From an uncultured Prevotella sp. (GTDB lineage: Bacteria; Bacteroidota; Bacteroidia; Bacteroidales; Bacteroidaceae): a DNA stretch of 64,000 bases. Below the pieces are notes generated by a model, which did no database searches, was not told where the DNA came from, and was given only the letters and a program-made list of their open reading frames with translations. This document shows positions 52,588 to 61,630 of the stretch, in pieces. The stretch is from positions 1 through 64,000 of the forward strand of contig ONHQ01000002.1 of assembly GCA_900317685.1 (NCBI GenBank), in the 5' to 3' direction. Position numbers and translations under genes: made by a program. Position 1 is the first letter of the stretch; the number at the start of each line of letters is the position of its first letter.

Positions 52588-52595
52588 CAAAATTA
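52588..52595 (-). promoter_or_regulatory. GH3 gene -7 box
   Basis: Minus strand TAATTTTG followed by C, a TAnnTTTG match 29 nt before the ATG. Confidence 0.5.
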
Positions 52596-52674
52596 GTCTA
52601 AAACTTTGACATCCTCTACTAATTTAGCTTTTTTTATATGTGTAGCTTGCTTTTGTAGCAACTGTGAAGAACAA

Positions 52675-52722
52675 AACAAAAAACCTCCAGCCAAGGCTCA
52701 GGTTGTTTGCCTTGGCTGGAGG
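52675..52722 (-). terminator. lgt terminator
   Basis: On the minus strand CCTCCAGCCAAGGC pairs with GCCTTGGCTGGAGG around an 11-nt loop, followed by a T run. It begins 30 nt after the lgt stop. Confidence 0.88.
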
Positions 52723-52751
52723 TGGTTATGAGTGAATGGGCCGATGATGGC

Positions 52752-53600
52752 TCAGTCTTGCTTTGCTGGTTTGAACTTCTTAGCGTGGAGAATGCACAGG
52801 ATGCCGATGATGATAAACGGAATCGACAGCAACTGTCCCATATCCAGCGGCAGGTTAGCCTCGAAAGCTTCCTGGATGTCCTTGGTGTACTCGATGAGGA
52901 AGCGTGCTGTAAACACCAGGGTGAGGCACAGTCCGAGGTAGAGTCCGCTGCCCACCATGTCGCGATGCTTGCGATAGACGAGATAGATGATCACGAAGAA
53001 GCAGGCGTAGGACAGGGCCTCGTAGAGCTGGCCGGGATGACGCGGATACTGGTCTACACGCTCGAAGATGAAAGCCCAGGGCACATTGGTCACCTTGCCG
53101 ATGATCTCACTGTTCATCAAGTTGCCCAAGCGGATGAAGGTGGCTGTGATACAGGAACAGATACCCATGTTGTCAAAAACCACCCAAGGTGAGAGCTTGT
53201 TGCGGTGGCTGTAGACAAAGATGGCGATGATCATACCGATCACGCCGCCATGTGAGGCCAAGCCTTCATAGCCGGTGAATTTCCATGAGCCGTCGGGCAT
53301 GTGATGCATGGGGAGGAGCATCTCTACAAAGTGGTCCCAGGAAGAGAGAAAATAGTCGGGCTGGTAGAACAGGCAGTGGCCCAGTCGTGCACCCACAAGC
53401 ACGGAGACAAAGATGTAGATAAACAGCGGCTCGAACTTCTCGTCGGGGATATGCTGTTGCTTATAGAGTCGCTGCATGAGCAGATAGCCCAACAGCAGAC
53501 CCATGAGCCAGCACATCGAATACCAGCGAAGGCCAAAATGTCCCACGTGGAACATGACTTGGTCGGGGTCCCAAACGATATATGAAAGCAATGTTGACAT
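52752..53600 (-). CDS. lgt: Prolipoprotein diacylglyceryl transferase
   Basis: Inner-membrane enzyme that attaches diacylglycerol to lipobox cysteines. It is 282 aa, with about seven membrane segments. The signature RLGNLMNSEIIGK is intact, as are GARLGHCLFYQPDYF and RHPGQLYEALSY. It lies 55 nt after ychF. Its substrates include the two lipoproteins encoded in this window (17409 and 48973 genes). Confidence 0.96.
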   Translation of the reverse strand: MSTLLSYIVWDPDQVMFHVGHFGLRWYSMCWLMGLLLGYLLMQRLYKQQHIPDEKFEPLFIYIFVSVLVGARLGHCLFYQPDYFLSSWDHFVEMLLPMHHMPDGSWKFTGYEGLASHGGVIGMIIAIFVYSHRNKLSPWVVFDNMGICSCITATFIRLGNLMNSEIIGKVTNVPWAFIFERVDQYPRHPGQLYEALSYACFFVIIYLVYRKHRDMVGSGLYLGLCLTLVFTARFLIEYTKDIQEAFEANLPLDMGQLLSIPFIIIGILCILHAKKFKPAKQD

Positions 53601-53655
53601 GATATGTGCCTTTTTAGCTTATAAAATATGTGTATCAGGGTAGGGCATCCGTGGC

Positions 53656-54759
53656 TTAGACGTTGAAGCGGAAGTGCATGATGTCGCCGTCCTGCACCTC
53701 ATAGTCCTTGCCTTCGATGCCGAGCTTACCGGCCTCGCGCACAGCGGCCTCAGAGCCGTACTTGATATAGTCCTCGTACTTGATGACCTCGGCGCGGATG
53801 AATCCCTTCTCGAAGTCGGTGTGGATGACACCGGCGCACTGTGGTGCCTTCCAGCCTTTGTGGAAAGTCCAGGCCTTCACCTCCATCTCGCCTGCGGTGA
53901 TAAACGTCTGCAGGTTGAGCAGATGATAGGCTTTCTTGATGAGTCGGTTGACGCCGCTCTCCTCCAGTCCCAGCTCGTCGAGGAAGAGCTTCTTGTCCTC
54001 ATAGGTGTCGAGTGAGGCGATATCTTCCTCTGTCTTGGCAGCGATGACCATGGCTTCAGCTCCTTCTTTGGCAGCGATCTCCTCTATTTTCTTGGAGTAG
54101 TCGTTGCCCGTTTTGGCACTCTGCTCGTCGACATTGCAGACATAGAGCACCGGTTTGGTGGTGAGCAGGAAGAGGTCGTGAGCGGCCTGCTGCTCTTCCT
54201 TGGTGTCGAAAGTCACCGAGCGGGCGTTTTCTCCACGGTCAAGGACCTCTTTATAAGCCTTGAGGACAGACACCAAGATCTTGGCGTCTTTATTGCCGGT
54301 AGCGGCAATCTTCTCCTGCTTGGCCATTTGTCCTTCGATAGTCTCCAAGTCTTTGAGTTGCAGCTCTGTATCGATGGTTTCCTTGTCGGCAATGGGATCT
54401 ACGGGAGCACCGCCCTCGCGCACCACGTTGTCGTCGTCGAAGCAGCGGATGACATGAATGATGGCATCGCACTCGCGGATGTTTCCGAGGAACTTATTTC
54501 CGAGTCCTTCGCCTTTGGAAGCGCCTTTCACCAGTCCTGCAATGTCCACGATCTCACAGGTAGCGGGCACGATACGTCCCGGGTGCACGATTTCGGCAAG
54601 CTTGGTGAGTCGCTCGTCGGGCACTGTAATCACGCCCAGGTTGGGTTCTATCGTACAGAAGGGGAAGTTAGCAGCCTGTGCCTTAGCACTGGACAGGCAA
54701 TTGAACAAAGTAGACTTTCCCACGTTTGGTAAGCCTACAATACCACATTTTAATGACAT
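53656..54759 (-). CDS. ychF: Obg-like ATPase YchF
   Basis: Translation- and stress-associated P-loop NTPase. It is 367 aa. The G1 loop is GLPNVGKSTLF (residues 8-18), G3 is DIAGLVKGASKGEGLGN, and the G4 position reads NVDE rather than NKxD, which in this family shifts preference to ATP. A helical hairpin follows in the middle, and the C-terminal TGS-like domain ends KLGIEGKDYEVQDGDIMHFR. A TACTTTTG box lies at 54794-54801. Confidence 0.97.
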   Translation of the reverse strand: MSLKCGIVGLPNVGKSTLFNCLSSAKAQAANFPFCTIEPNLGVITVPDERLTKLAEIVHPGRIVPATCEIVDIAGLVKGASKGEGLGNKFLGNIRECDAIIHVIRCFDDDNVVREGGAPVDPIADKETIDTELQLKDLETIEGQMAKQEKIAATGNKDAKILVSVLKAYKEVLDRGENARSVTFDTKEEQQAAHDLFLLTTKPVLYVCNVDEQSAKTGNDYSKKIEEIAAKEGAEAMVIAAKTEEDIASLDTYEDKKLFLDELGLEESGVNRLIKKAYHLLNLQTFITAGEMEVKAWTFHKGWKAPQCAGVIHTDFEKGFIRAEVIKYEDYIKYGSEAAVREAGKLGIEGKDYEVQDGDIMHFRFNV

Positions 54760-54840
54760 GTCTTTATATAAACGTTTATATCTTTTCCGTTTGCAAAAGT
54801 AAGAAAAATATCTGAGGTGGGCAAAGGTAACTGTTAAAAT

Positions 54841-54896
54841 CCCAATTTCTTATAAGATTTTTGGAATCGATTCCCAAAATCTTATAAGAATTTTGG
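54841..54896. repeat. Long imperfect palindrome between polA and ychF
   Basis: TTCTTATAAGATTTTTGGA, then ATCGAT, then the complementary arm with one mismatch (54847-54890); outer CC and AA extend the pairing to about 56 bp. It lies 20 nt past the polA stop. It has no strong T run, so simple termination is not assured. The centre GAATCGATTC is shared with both copies of the 240-bp element. Confidence 0.8.
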
Positions 54897-54916
54897 AATT
54901 GTCTTGCTTCTTTACT

Positions 54917-57679
54917 TTAGTGCGCTTCCAGCCAGTTCTTTCCCCAACCGGCGTCAGCAATCAGTGGGACGCTGAGCTTGCAAGCGTTTTGCATCTCCGT
55001 GAGGACGATGTTCTCGACTTTGTCTTTCTCTTCGGGATAGACGCTGAAGTTGAGTTCGTCGTGCACTTGGAGGATCATTTTGGAGCGTATGCCTTCCTCT
55101 TTGAAGCGTCGCCAAATGCGTATCATGGCGATCTTGATGATGTCGGCTTCCGATCCCTGAATGGGCGCGTTGATGGCATTGCGCTCTGCGAACCCACGCA
55201 CGGTGCCGTTTTTGGAGTCGATGTCAGGCAGATAGCGGCGCCGGCCAAACATGGTCTCGGCGTATTTCTTCTCGCGTGCTGTCGCGATGGCACTTTCCAT
55301 AAATGCATGGACCTTGGGGAAGGTAGCGAAATAGTCCTGAATGAGTTGCCGTGCCTCACCGTTGGGAATGCCCATGCGTTGTGCCAGACCAAAGGCCGTG
55401 ATGCCGTAGATGATGCCGAAGTTGGCTTGCTTAGCCTTCTTGCGTTGTGCGTCGGTGACCTCATCAAGGGGTTCTTTCCATATCTTGGCAGCGGTGGCGC
55501 GGTGAATATCCAGTCCCTCGCGGAACGCCTCTATCATGTTCTCGTCACCACTAAGGTGAGCCATGATGCGCAACTCTATTTGGCTGTAGTCAGCGGAGAA
55601 GAAGAGACAGCCCGGCTCAGGCACGAAGCACTTGCGGATCTCCTTTCCGTCGTCATCGCGCACGGGAATGTTCTGCAGGTTGGGATCTGAGGATGAGAGT
55701 CGTCCCGTGGCGGTAACTGCTTGATTGAAAGACGTATGGATGTGTCCTGTGCGCTTGTTGATCAACAGCGGCAACGCCTCGACATAGGTGCCGAGAAGTT
55801 TTTTCAGACCACGGTAGTTGAGGATGTCGTCGACGATAGGCGCCTTGTCGCGCAGCTGGAGTAGTACTTCTTCGGATGTGACATACTGTCCGGTGCGTGT
55901 CTTCTTAGGTTTGTCGAGGAGTTGCATCTTGCCGAAGAGGATGTCACCAACCTGTTTGGGGCTGCTGATGTTGAATGTTTCGCCCGCGAGCTCATAGGCG
56001 TGCTGCTCATAGCGTGCCATGCGCTCCTTGAAGATACGCTCTGTCTCTTTGAGCGAGTCGGTGTCGAGGCAGACGCCGTTGAGCTCCATGTCGGCAAGAA
56101 CCTTGACGAGTGGCATCTCGATGTCCCAGAACAGGCGCTCCATGCCCTTCTCCTTGAGCATAGGCTCAAGCACGTTTTTCAGCTTCAAAGTGACGTCGGC
56201 ATCCTCTGCTGCATATTCATAGACATCTTTAGGATCCAAGTCGCGCATGTTTTTCTGATGTTTTCCTTTGGGGCCGATGAGCTCTTCGATGTGCACGGTA
56301 CGGTAGTGTAGGAGAGTCTCGGCCATGAAATCCATGTTATGATGCAGCTCGGGCTGAAGCACATAATGGGCGAGCATGGTGTCGAACATCGGTCCCTGTA
56401 TGTCCACGCCATAGTTTCGGAGCACTTCATAGTCGTACTTGATATTCTGCCCAACCTTGAGTGTTTCCATGTTCTCGTAGAGAGGTTTGAATATGTTAAC
56501 ATATTGCAAGGCTTCTTCACGATTGGCTGGTATCGCCACATAAAAGGCTTTGTTTTCCTCAACAGCGAAGCTCAAACCGACCAATTCGGCGTCGATTGGG
56601 TTGGTGGAAGTGGTCTCTGTGTCTAGACTGAGAATTTCTTTTGTCCTCAAAAAGTCATAAAGCCGAGCCGCATCTTGCTTGTTATCAATCAGTTGATACT
56701 CGTGAGGAATCGTTTTAAGGCTTGCGAGAATCGAATTTTCAGCGGCAACTGTCATGTCGGTCGGAATTTCTTCAAAAAGAGAAGGCTGTTTTGGAGTGCT
56801 TTTCTTGGTGTTTTCTGCTTTATGGAGAAATTTCTCGGCAAGTCGCTTAAACTCGAGTTGTGTGAAGATCTCGCTGAGTTGCTTCTCGTCGGGCTCGGTC
56901 ATCTTCAGCTCATCGAGGTTGAGGTCGATGGGCACATCTGTGCGGATGGTGGCGAGGAACTTCGACATCTTGATGTCTTCTTTGGCGTTTTCCACCTTCT
57001 CCCGCATTTTTCCTTTGAGCTGGTCGGCGTGGGCGAGGAGCTCTTCACACGATCCGAATTCATTGATCAACTTCACGGCCGTCTTCTCTCCCACGCCGGG
57101 GCAACCGGGATAGTTGTCGGCAGAGTCACCCATGAGGGCCAGCAGGTCGATGACCTTGTGCGCCGAGTCGATACCATACTTCTCTTTGATCTCACTCTCG
57201 CCGATTATGTCGTAACCACCCCCATGGCGCGGCTTGAACATAAAGACGTTTGGTGCGATGAGCTGCCCATAGTCTTTGTCGGGAGTGAGCATATAGGTCT
57301 CCACACCGGCCTGCCCAGCTTTGGAAGCCAGCGTGCCGATGACGTCGTCTGCCTCAAAGCCGTCGGCCTGCAAGACGGGGATGTGCATGGCCTGCAAAAT
57401 CTCCTTGATATAGGGCACACTGAGCTTGATGTCTTCCGGTGTTTCCTCGCGCTGAGCCTTATAGGGTGGGTAGGCCTCGTGGCGGAACGTCTTGCCGTGG
57501 TCGAAGGCCACGCCGAGATGGGTGGGATGCTCTTTGTCGATGATCTCCCTCAGCGTGTTGCAAAAGCCTAAGATAGCAGAGGTGTTCAGGCCTTTGGAGT
57601 TGATGGTCGGTCGGTTGATAAAGGCATAGTACGCCCGGAAAATGATGGCGTAAGCGTCGAGTAAGAAGAGCTTGTTCAT
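54917..57679 (-). CDS. polA: DNA polymerase I
   Basis: Repair and Okazaki-fragment polymerase of 920 aa, full length. The 5' nuclease domain covers about residues 1-290 (DAYAIIFRAYYAF, GDSADNYPGCPGVGEKTA). The 3'-5' exonuclease domain retains acidic motif LSLDTETTSTNP, so proofreading is probably active. The polymerase domain has SADYSQIELRIMAHLSGDEN, motif B KQANFGIIYGITAFGLAQ and motif C LQVHDELNF near the C-terminus. It is transcribed divergently from the polyprenyl synthase. Confidence 0.98.
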   Translation of the reverse strand: MNKLFLLDAYAIIFRAYYAFINRPTINSKGLNTSAILGFCNTLREIIDKEHPTHLGVAFDHGKTFRHEAYPPYKAQREETPEDIKLSVPYIKEILQAMHIPVLQADGFEADDVIGTLASKAGQAGVETYMLTPDKDYGQLIAPNVFMFKPRHGGGYDIIGESEIKEKYGIDSAHKVIDLLALMGDSADNYPGCPGVGEKTAVKLINEFGSCEELLAHADQLKGKMREKVENAKEDIKMSKFLATIRTDVPIDLNLDELKMTEPDEKQLSEIFTQLEFKRLAEKFLHKAENTKKSTPKQPSLFEEIPTDMTVAAENSILASLKTIPHEYQLIDNKQDAARLYDFLRTKEILSLDTETTSTNPIDAELVGLSFAVEENKAFYVAIPANREEALQYVNIFKPLYENMETLKVGQNIKYDYEVLRNYGVDIQGPMFDTMLAHYVLQPELHHNMDFMAETLLHYRTVHIEELIGPKGKHQKNMRDLDPKDVYEYAAEDADVTLKLKNVLEPMLKEKGMERLFWDIEMPLVKVLADMELNGVCLDTDSLKETERIFKERMARYEQHAYELAGETFNISSPKQVGDILFGKMQLLDKPKKTRTGQYVTSEEVLLQLRDKAPIVDDILNYRGLKKLLGTYVEALPLLINKRTGHIHTSFNQAVTATGRLSSSDPNLQNIPVRDDDGKEIRKCFVPEPGCLFFSADYSQIELRIMAHLSGDENMIEAFREGLDIHRATAAKIWKEPLDEVTDAQRKKAKQANFGIIYGITAFGLAQRMGIPNGEARQLIQDYFATFPKVHAFMESAIATAREKKYAETMFGRRRYLPDIDSKNGTVRGFAERNAINAPIQGSEADIIKIAMIRIWRRFKEEGIRSKMILQVHDELNFSVYPEEKDKVENIVLTEMQNACKLSVPLIADAGWGKNWLEAH

Positions 57680-57742
57680 TTGATATTTCGTTTTTATTTG
57701 TAAAATTACGAAATTATTGCCACATTATCCAATTAAAATAAC

Positions 57743-57750
57743 TAATTTTG
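57743..57750 (+). promoter_or_regulatory. Polyprenyl synthase gene -7 box
   Basis: TAATTTTG, a TAnnTTTG match, 19 nt before the ATG. An ATTG lies about 23 bp upstream. Confidence 0.45.
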
Positions 57751-57769
57751 TATCAAAGATTACTATAGC

Positions 57770-58747
57770 ATGGATTATTTGTCGATCATCAAGCAACCGA
57801 TCAGCTCAGAATTGTGCGATTTCATCGATCTTTTCAACAAGTCGTTGTCGCATACCGACGGGCTTTTGTCGCAGGCGTTAGGACACATTCGCAACCGCGG
57901 AGGCAAGCGTATGCGTCCTATCCTCATACTTCTCATGGCCAAGAACTTTGGCGAGATCTCTGATGTCACGCAACATGCGGCCGTGGGACTGGAACTGCTG
58001 CACACTGCCTCACTCGTGCACGACGATGTCGTGGACGAAAGCGGCGAGCGGCGTGGACAGAAGAGCGTCAATGCGATGTTCGACAATAAGGTGGCCGTGC
58101 TGGTGGGTGACTATATCCTCTCCACGGCCTTGCTCCACGTCAGCTATACACATTCCGAGATCATCGTACGCTATTTGGCCGAACTGGGACGTACACTGTC
58201 AAACGGCGAAATCCTGCAGTTGTCCAACATACAGAACCAGGACATCTCAGAAGATGTCTACTATCAGGTGATCAAGCAGAAGACGGCTGCGCTCTTCGAG
58301 GCTTGTGCTGCCATCGGGGCTTTGTCGGCCGGTGCACCTGAAGAGGAGATACAGGAAGCCAAGAAGTTCGGTCAAAATCTCGGCATCATCTTCCAGATCC
58401 GTGATGACATCTTTGACTATTACGACCAGGCCAATGTCGGTAAGCCTACTGGCAACGACATGGCTGAGGGTAAGCTCACGCTGCCCGTCATCTATGCGCT
58501 TCGCTCTACCGGCAACCAGGATATGCTTGCGCTGGCCCGAAAGGTGAAAGCCGGCAGTGTAACAAAGGAAGAAATCGCGGAGCTGGTCAAGTTTACCAAG
58601 GAAAACGGAGGTATAGAATATGCCGATCAGCGCATGTGGGATCTTCATGCCGAGAGCGTTTATTTCCTTGAGCATGAGGTGCATGACGAGGATGTGCGCA
58701 AGAGTCTGAGAGCTTATCTCGACTATGTCATCGAGCGCAATATCTAA
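57770..58747 (+). CDS. Trans-polyprenyl diphosphate synthase
   Basis: Makes a long all-trans prenyl chain, most likely the menaquinone side chain in this group. It is 325 aa. The first Asp-rich motif is HDDVVDESGERRG (DDVVD at 85-89) and the second is IRDDIFDYYDQ near residue 210. GGKRMRPILI binds the allyl substrate. Residues before the first motif suggest a long-chain (octaprenyl or longer) product, but length cannot be fixed by eye. Menaquinol would feed NrfH. Confidence 0.92.
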   Translation: MDYLSIIKQPISSELCDFIDLFNKSLSHTDGLLSQALGHIRNRGGKRMRPILILLMAKNFGEISDVTQHAAVGLELLHTASLVHDDVVDESGERRGQKSVNAMFDNKVAVLVGDYILSTALLHVSYTHSEIIVRYLAELGRTLSNGEILQLSNIQNQDISEDVYYQVIKQKTAALFEACAAIGALSAGAPEEEIQEAKKFGQNLGIIFQIRDDIFDYYDQANVGKPTGNDMAEGKLTLPVIYALRSTGNQDMLALARKVKAGSVTKEEIAELVKFTKENGGIEYADQRMWDLHAESVYFLEHEVHDEDVRKSLRAYLDYVIERNI

Positions 58748-58776
58748 TCGTTGTTGATCATCCATCATCCATCATA

Positions 58777-58809
58777 AAAGGGAGCAGTCTCATTGAGACT
58801 GCTCCCTTT
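58777..58809. terminator. Bidirectional terminator
   Basis: AAAGGGAGCAGTCTC-ATT-GAGACTGCTCCCTTT, a 15-bp perfect stem between the converging polyprenyl synthase and deoC genes. CATCCAT repeats lie just before it. Confidence 0.85.
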
Positions 58810-58833
58810 CGCATTTATTTGGTATCTATTGAC

Positions 58834-59805
58834 CTAGTACCACTTTGTCTCCTTGCCGAGCACGTCGCTGAGCAACAGGTTGGTCAGGCGGCTTGTGCCC
58901 AGACGGAAGAGCTCGTTAGTAAGCCATTGCTCGCCGAGGACTTCCTTCACGATGGTGTAGTAGGTCACAGCATCCTTGACCGTGTTGATGCCACCGGCAG
59001 GTTTCAGTCCGACGACGCGGCCCGTCTGCTCGTAGTACTCCTTGATGGCCTGAGCCATGACGTAAACAGCTTCCGGAGTGGCCCCCTGCTTCTCCTTGCC
59101 TGTGGAGGTCTTGATATAGTCAGCACCGGAATACATCGCCAGCAAGGCCGCTTTCTTCACGTTGCTGAGACTGCCCAGGTCGCAGGTTTCGAGGATCACC
59201 TTCATGGGCACCTCGCCGCATGTCTGCTTCAATTCGTCGATGTCGTCGGCCAGTCCCTCGTAGTCGCCGCTGAGGAACTTGCCTACAGGCATGACGATGT
59301 CCACGTTGGTGGCGCCGTCTTTGATGGCCAGCGCAGTCTCGGCGACCTTCACCTCTATAAATGTCTGTGAGGAAGGAAAGGAGCCTGAGACGACAGCTAC
59401 CTCCACGCCGTCTACTTCGAGGCTCTGGCTGACGATATGCGCAAAGTTGGGATAGACGCAGATCGTGGCCACATGGGGCAGATCGGGGTAGGCCTCGTCG
59501 AACTTGTTGACCTTTTCGGTCATGGCCAGAATGCTCTCGTCGGTGTCTGTAGTGTGCAGGCTGGTAAGCTCCACACTGCCAAGCAGGAACTTCTTTACCT
59601 CCTCATTGTCGTTCTCAGGCACCTTTTCAGCGATGATCTTCTCGACGGCGGCTTTCACCTCTGCCTCGTCGACATCGCAGTTGTATTTGTGCAGTGCCTG
59701 CTCGTATTTGTCTTCTTTCGGCTCGTTGCTTTTACGGCCGTTCTCTACTTTCGCCTTCAGGCTGCCCGGCTGTATGGTGGGCTCGATGTCTTTTGTGTAT
59801 GCCAT
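58834..59805 (-). CDS. deoC: Deoxyribose-phosphate aldolase, long form
   Basis: Cleaves deoxyribose 5-phosphate to glyceraldehyde 3-phosphate and acetaldehyde. It is 323 aa, about 60-100 longer than the usual DeoC because of an N-terminal helical extension (about residues 1-80) seen in this phylum. The active-site Schiff-base Lys is in GADYIKTSTGKE. VATICVYPNFAHI and VVGLKPAGGINTVKDA are conserved. It is the last gene of a dtd-MazG-deoC unit. Confidence 0.93.
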   Translation of the reverse strand: MAYTKDIEPTIQPGSLKAKVENGRKSNEPKEDKYEQALHKYNCDVDEAEVKAAVEKIIAEKVPENDNEEVKKFLLGSVELTSLHTTDTDESILAMTEKVNKFDEAYPDLPHVATICVYPNFAHIVSQSLEVDGVEVAVVSGSFPSSQTFIEVKVAETALAIKDGATNVDIVMPVGKFLSGDYEGLADDIDELKQTCGEVPMKVILETCDLGSLSNVKKAALLAMYSGADYIKTSTGKEKQGATPEAVYVMAQAIKEYYEQTGRVVGLKPAGGINTVKDAVTYYTIVKEVLGEQWLTNELFRLGTSRLTNLLLSDVLGKETKWY

Positions 59806-59861
59806 GTGAGTATGATTTATGTGTTATGAATGGAAGCTTATGGGCTATTGTCGATATGCGG

Positions 59862-60215
59862 CTACTGTTTCGACGGGTCCTTCAGCTTAGGATTGTCCTT
59901 GTGCCTTGTTGCGTCGCGTTTGGTTTTCTTTTCGATGCTCTTTCTGAACTCCTCCGTGAGGTTCACGCCGGTCTGGTTGGCCAGGCAGCAGAGCACCCAA
60001 AAGATATCTGCCATTTCCTCTCCGAGGTTGTCCTTCTCGCCGGCTTTGAAGCTCTGGTCGCCGTATTTACGGGCCATCACACGGGCGAGTTCACCGACTT
60101 CCTCTGTGAGGACGGTCATGTTGGTCAGTTCGCTGAAATAGCGCACGCCAAAGGTCTTGATCCATTGGTCCACCTGCTGCTGTGCCTCTTCAAGGGTGAT
60201 CGATTTATTCTCCAT
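59862..60215 (-). CDS. MazG-like nucleotide pyrophosphohydrolase
   Basis: Small all-alpha NTP pyrophosphatase of 117 aa. The metal-binding pattern EEVGELARVMARKYG is followed by LGEEMADIFWVLCCLANQTG, giving the ExxE and ExxD residues. The C-terminus is basic. It probably cleans up non-canonical or excess nucleotides. It lies between dtd and deoC on the same strand. Confidence 0.88.
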   Translation of the reverse strand: MENKSITLEEAQQQVDQWIKTFGVRYFSELTNMTVLTEEVGELARVMARKYGDQSFKAGEKDNLGEEMADIFWVLCCLANQTGVNLTEEFRKSIEKKTKRDATRHKDNPKLKDPSKQ

Positions 60216-60272
60216 ATATTATAGTCTTTTCGTGGTCCAGGTGTCTTATGTCGGGAGCTGCTTTTAATGGTC

Positions 60273-60725
60273 TTATTCCTTGTTTTTTGTGTCCATACAG
60301 ATGGTCACGGGACCATCGTTGAGTAGTTCCACCTTCATGTCGGCACCGAATTCTCCTGTGCCGACCGGCTTGCCGAAAGCCTCTTGCAGCTCCTTGCAGA
60401 AGCGCTCATAGAGGGGGATGGAGATAGAGTGGGGTGCGGCCTTGATCCAGCTGGGGCGGTTGCCTTTCTTCGTGCTGGCCATCAGCGTGAACTGACTCAC
60501 GACGATGATGTCACCGCCCACGTCGCCTATGCTGAGGTTCATCACGCCATTGGCATCGTCGAAGACACGCAGGCCAATGATCTTTTTCACCAGCCACTGG
60601 ATGTCCTCCTCGCCGTCGTTGCTGCCGATACCTAAGAGGATGAGGTAGCCACGGTCTATACTGGACTTCACCTTGCCCTCGATTGTCACTGAGGCATGGC
60701 TGACACGCTGTATTACGATTCTCAT
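60273..60725 (-). CDS. dtd: D-aminoacyl-tRNA deacylase
   Basis: Removes D-amino acids and mischarged glycine from tRNA. It is 150 aa, full length. The SQFTLMASTKKGNRPSW motif and the C-terminal GEFGADMKVELLNDGPVTI motif (with the Gly-cisPro-like element) form the active site. Start MRIVIQRVSHASVTI is canonical. A minus-strand TAAATTTG box lies at 60759-60766. Confidence 0.96.
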   Translation of the reverse strand: MRIVIQRVSHASVTIEGKVKSSIDRGYLILLGIGSNDGEEDIQWLVKKIIGLRVFDDANGVMNLSIGDVGGDIIVVSQFTLMASTKKGNRPSWIKAAPHSISIPLYERFCKELQEAFGKPVGTGEFGADMKVELLNDGPVTICMDTKNKE

Positions 60726-60758
60726 GATTGATTGCTTTTCTTCTTGTTTTGCAACCTA

Positions 60759-60766
60759 CAAATTTA
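60759..60766 (-). promoter_or_regulatory. dtd -7 box
   Basis: Minus strand TAAATTTG, a TAnnTTTG match about 34 nt before the dtd ATG; no clear -33. Confidence 0.45.
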
Positions 60767-60929
60767 AGCAATTTATTCCATATCACGATGGTTTTACTCG
60801 AAAATCTATATGCTGAGCGCCCAGTCTGTGATCGCCTGGTTTTGATTTGGGCGCGTGCCCACCATAATCTCTGCACTTTTCATGGCCCTATCTCCTCTGT
60901 TTTCATTCCTTGTTGAAATGTCTTGGAAA

Positions 60930-61171
60930 CTGACATTTTTGCGCCCCTGAGAATCGATTCTTTTCCACCAAACTTTATTTTTTGTGCGATTTTGCGCAAA
61001 ATTAGCGGTTTTTCGTAAAGCGCTGAAACATAAGTATTTATGAAAAAGTCACTTTTGGGGGCAAACACAGAAAGGCTTTTTGATGAAAAATTCTCTAGAG
61101 AATTTTTCATCAAAACGCTGAGATGACCTCGTCATTTCAGTGATTTGATAGGCAAAAACAAGTGAAATGAC
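60930..61171. repeat. Dispersed ~240-bp palindrome-rich element, copy 2
   Basis: Collinear with copy 1 at 36361-36600. Landmarks are CTGAGAATCGATTC (60947), TTTTGCGCAAAA about +42, CAGAAAGGCTTTTT +121, the TCTCTAGAGA core +145, GATGACCT +175 and GAAATGAC +217. Here the central palindrome is longer: GATGAAAAATTCTC pairs with GAGAATTTTTCATC, 30 bp in all. It lies in a 905-bp gene-free stretch between dtd and uvrC. Confidence 0.75.
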
Positions 61172-61566
61172 GAAGTAAACACAGTGTTTTGTTACTCTAA
61201 AACGGATTTTTTGCTGGTTTCAGTTCAGTAGAATCATTTTTTCACTAAGATTTTCTCTCTAGATTGAAACCTTTTGCGGACATGTTTTTGTTAACAAAAA
61301 TGTAAATCAAATGCGGTGTTTGCGGTCCCAAATATAAGTTTGAAGGTCGGTAAGACGTGGCAAGATGTATAAAAGAAAAGACTGAGATATATAAGTGAAA
61401 AATGGATAACTTCTTGATATTCAAACGTTTGTAAATCCACATTTTTGTCGCAGTTCTACTGACAAGGCCTTTGTGGTCGGTTGTGACTTCTTCTCTTTGT
61501 TTGCAATTCTCATGCTTACAACCAAGGGCGGAGCCTTGTGATATGTATGAGCGGGGCTTGGTGCGA
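61172..61566. other. Gene-free stretch between the repeat element and uvrC
   Basis: About 400 bp without a credible gene. A 129-codon minus-strand frame exists but has poor composition and no promoter. I see no terminator, tRNA or clear promoter. Confidence 0.5.
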
Positions 61567-61601
61567 GTAAGCGGAAAGCCTTTGCACAGGCAATCGCTTA
61601 C
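61567..61601 (-). other. Hairpin downstream of uvrC
   Basis: GTAAGCG pairs with CGCTTAC, enclosing GCCT/AGGC. It lies 30 nt past the uvrC stop. No T run follows on the minus strand, so its role as a terminator is doubtful. Confidence 0.45.
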
Positions 61602-61630
61602 CCTCCCCAAGGTCTTCTCTACGCTTCTTC

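Noticed and set aside
60880..61113. 77-codon frame within the dispersed element
   Set aside because: It runs through the palindromes that define the element, and copy 1 does not keep the frame.
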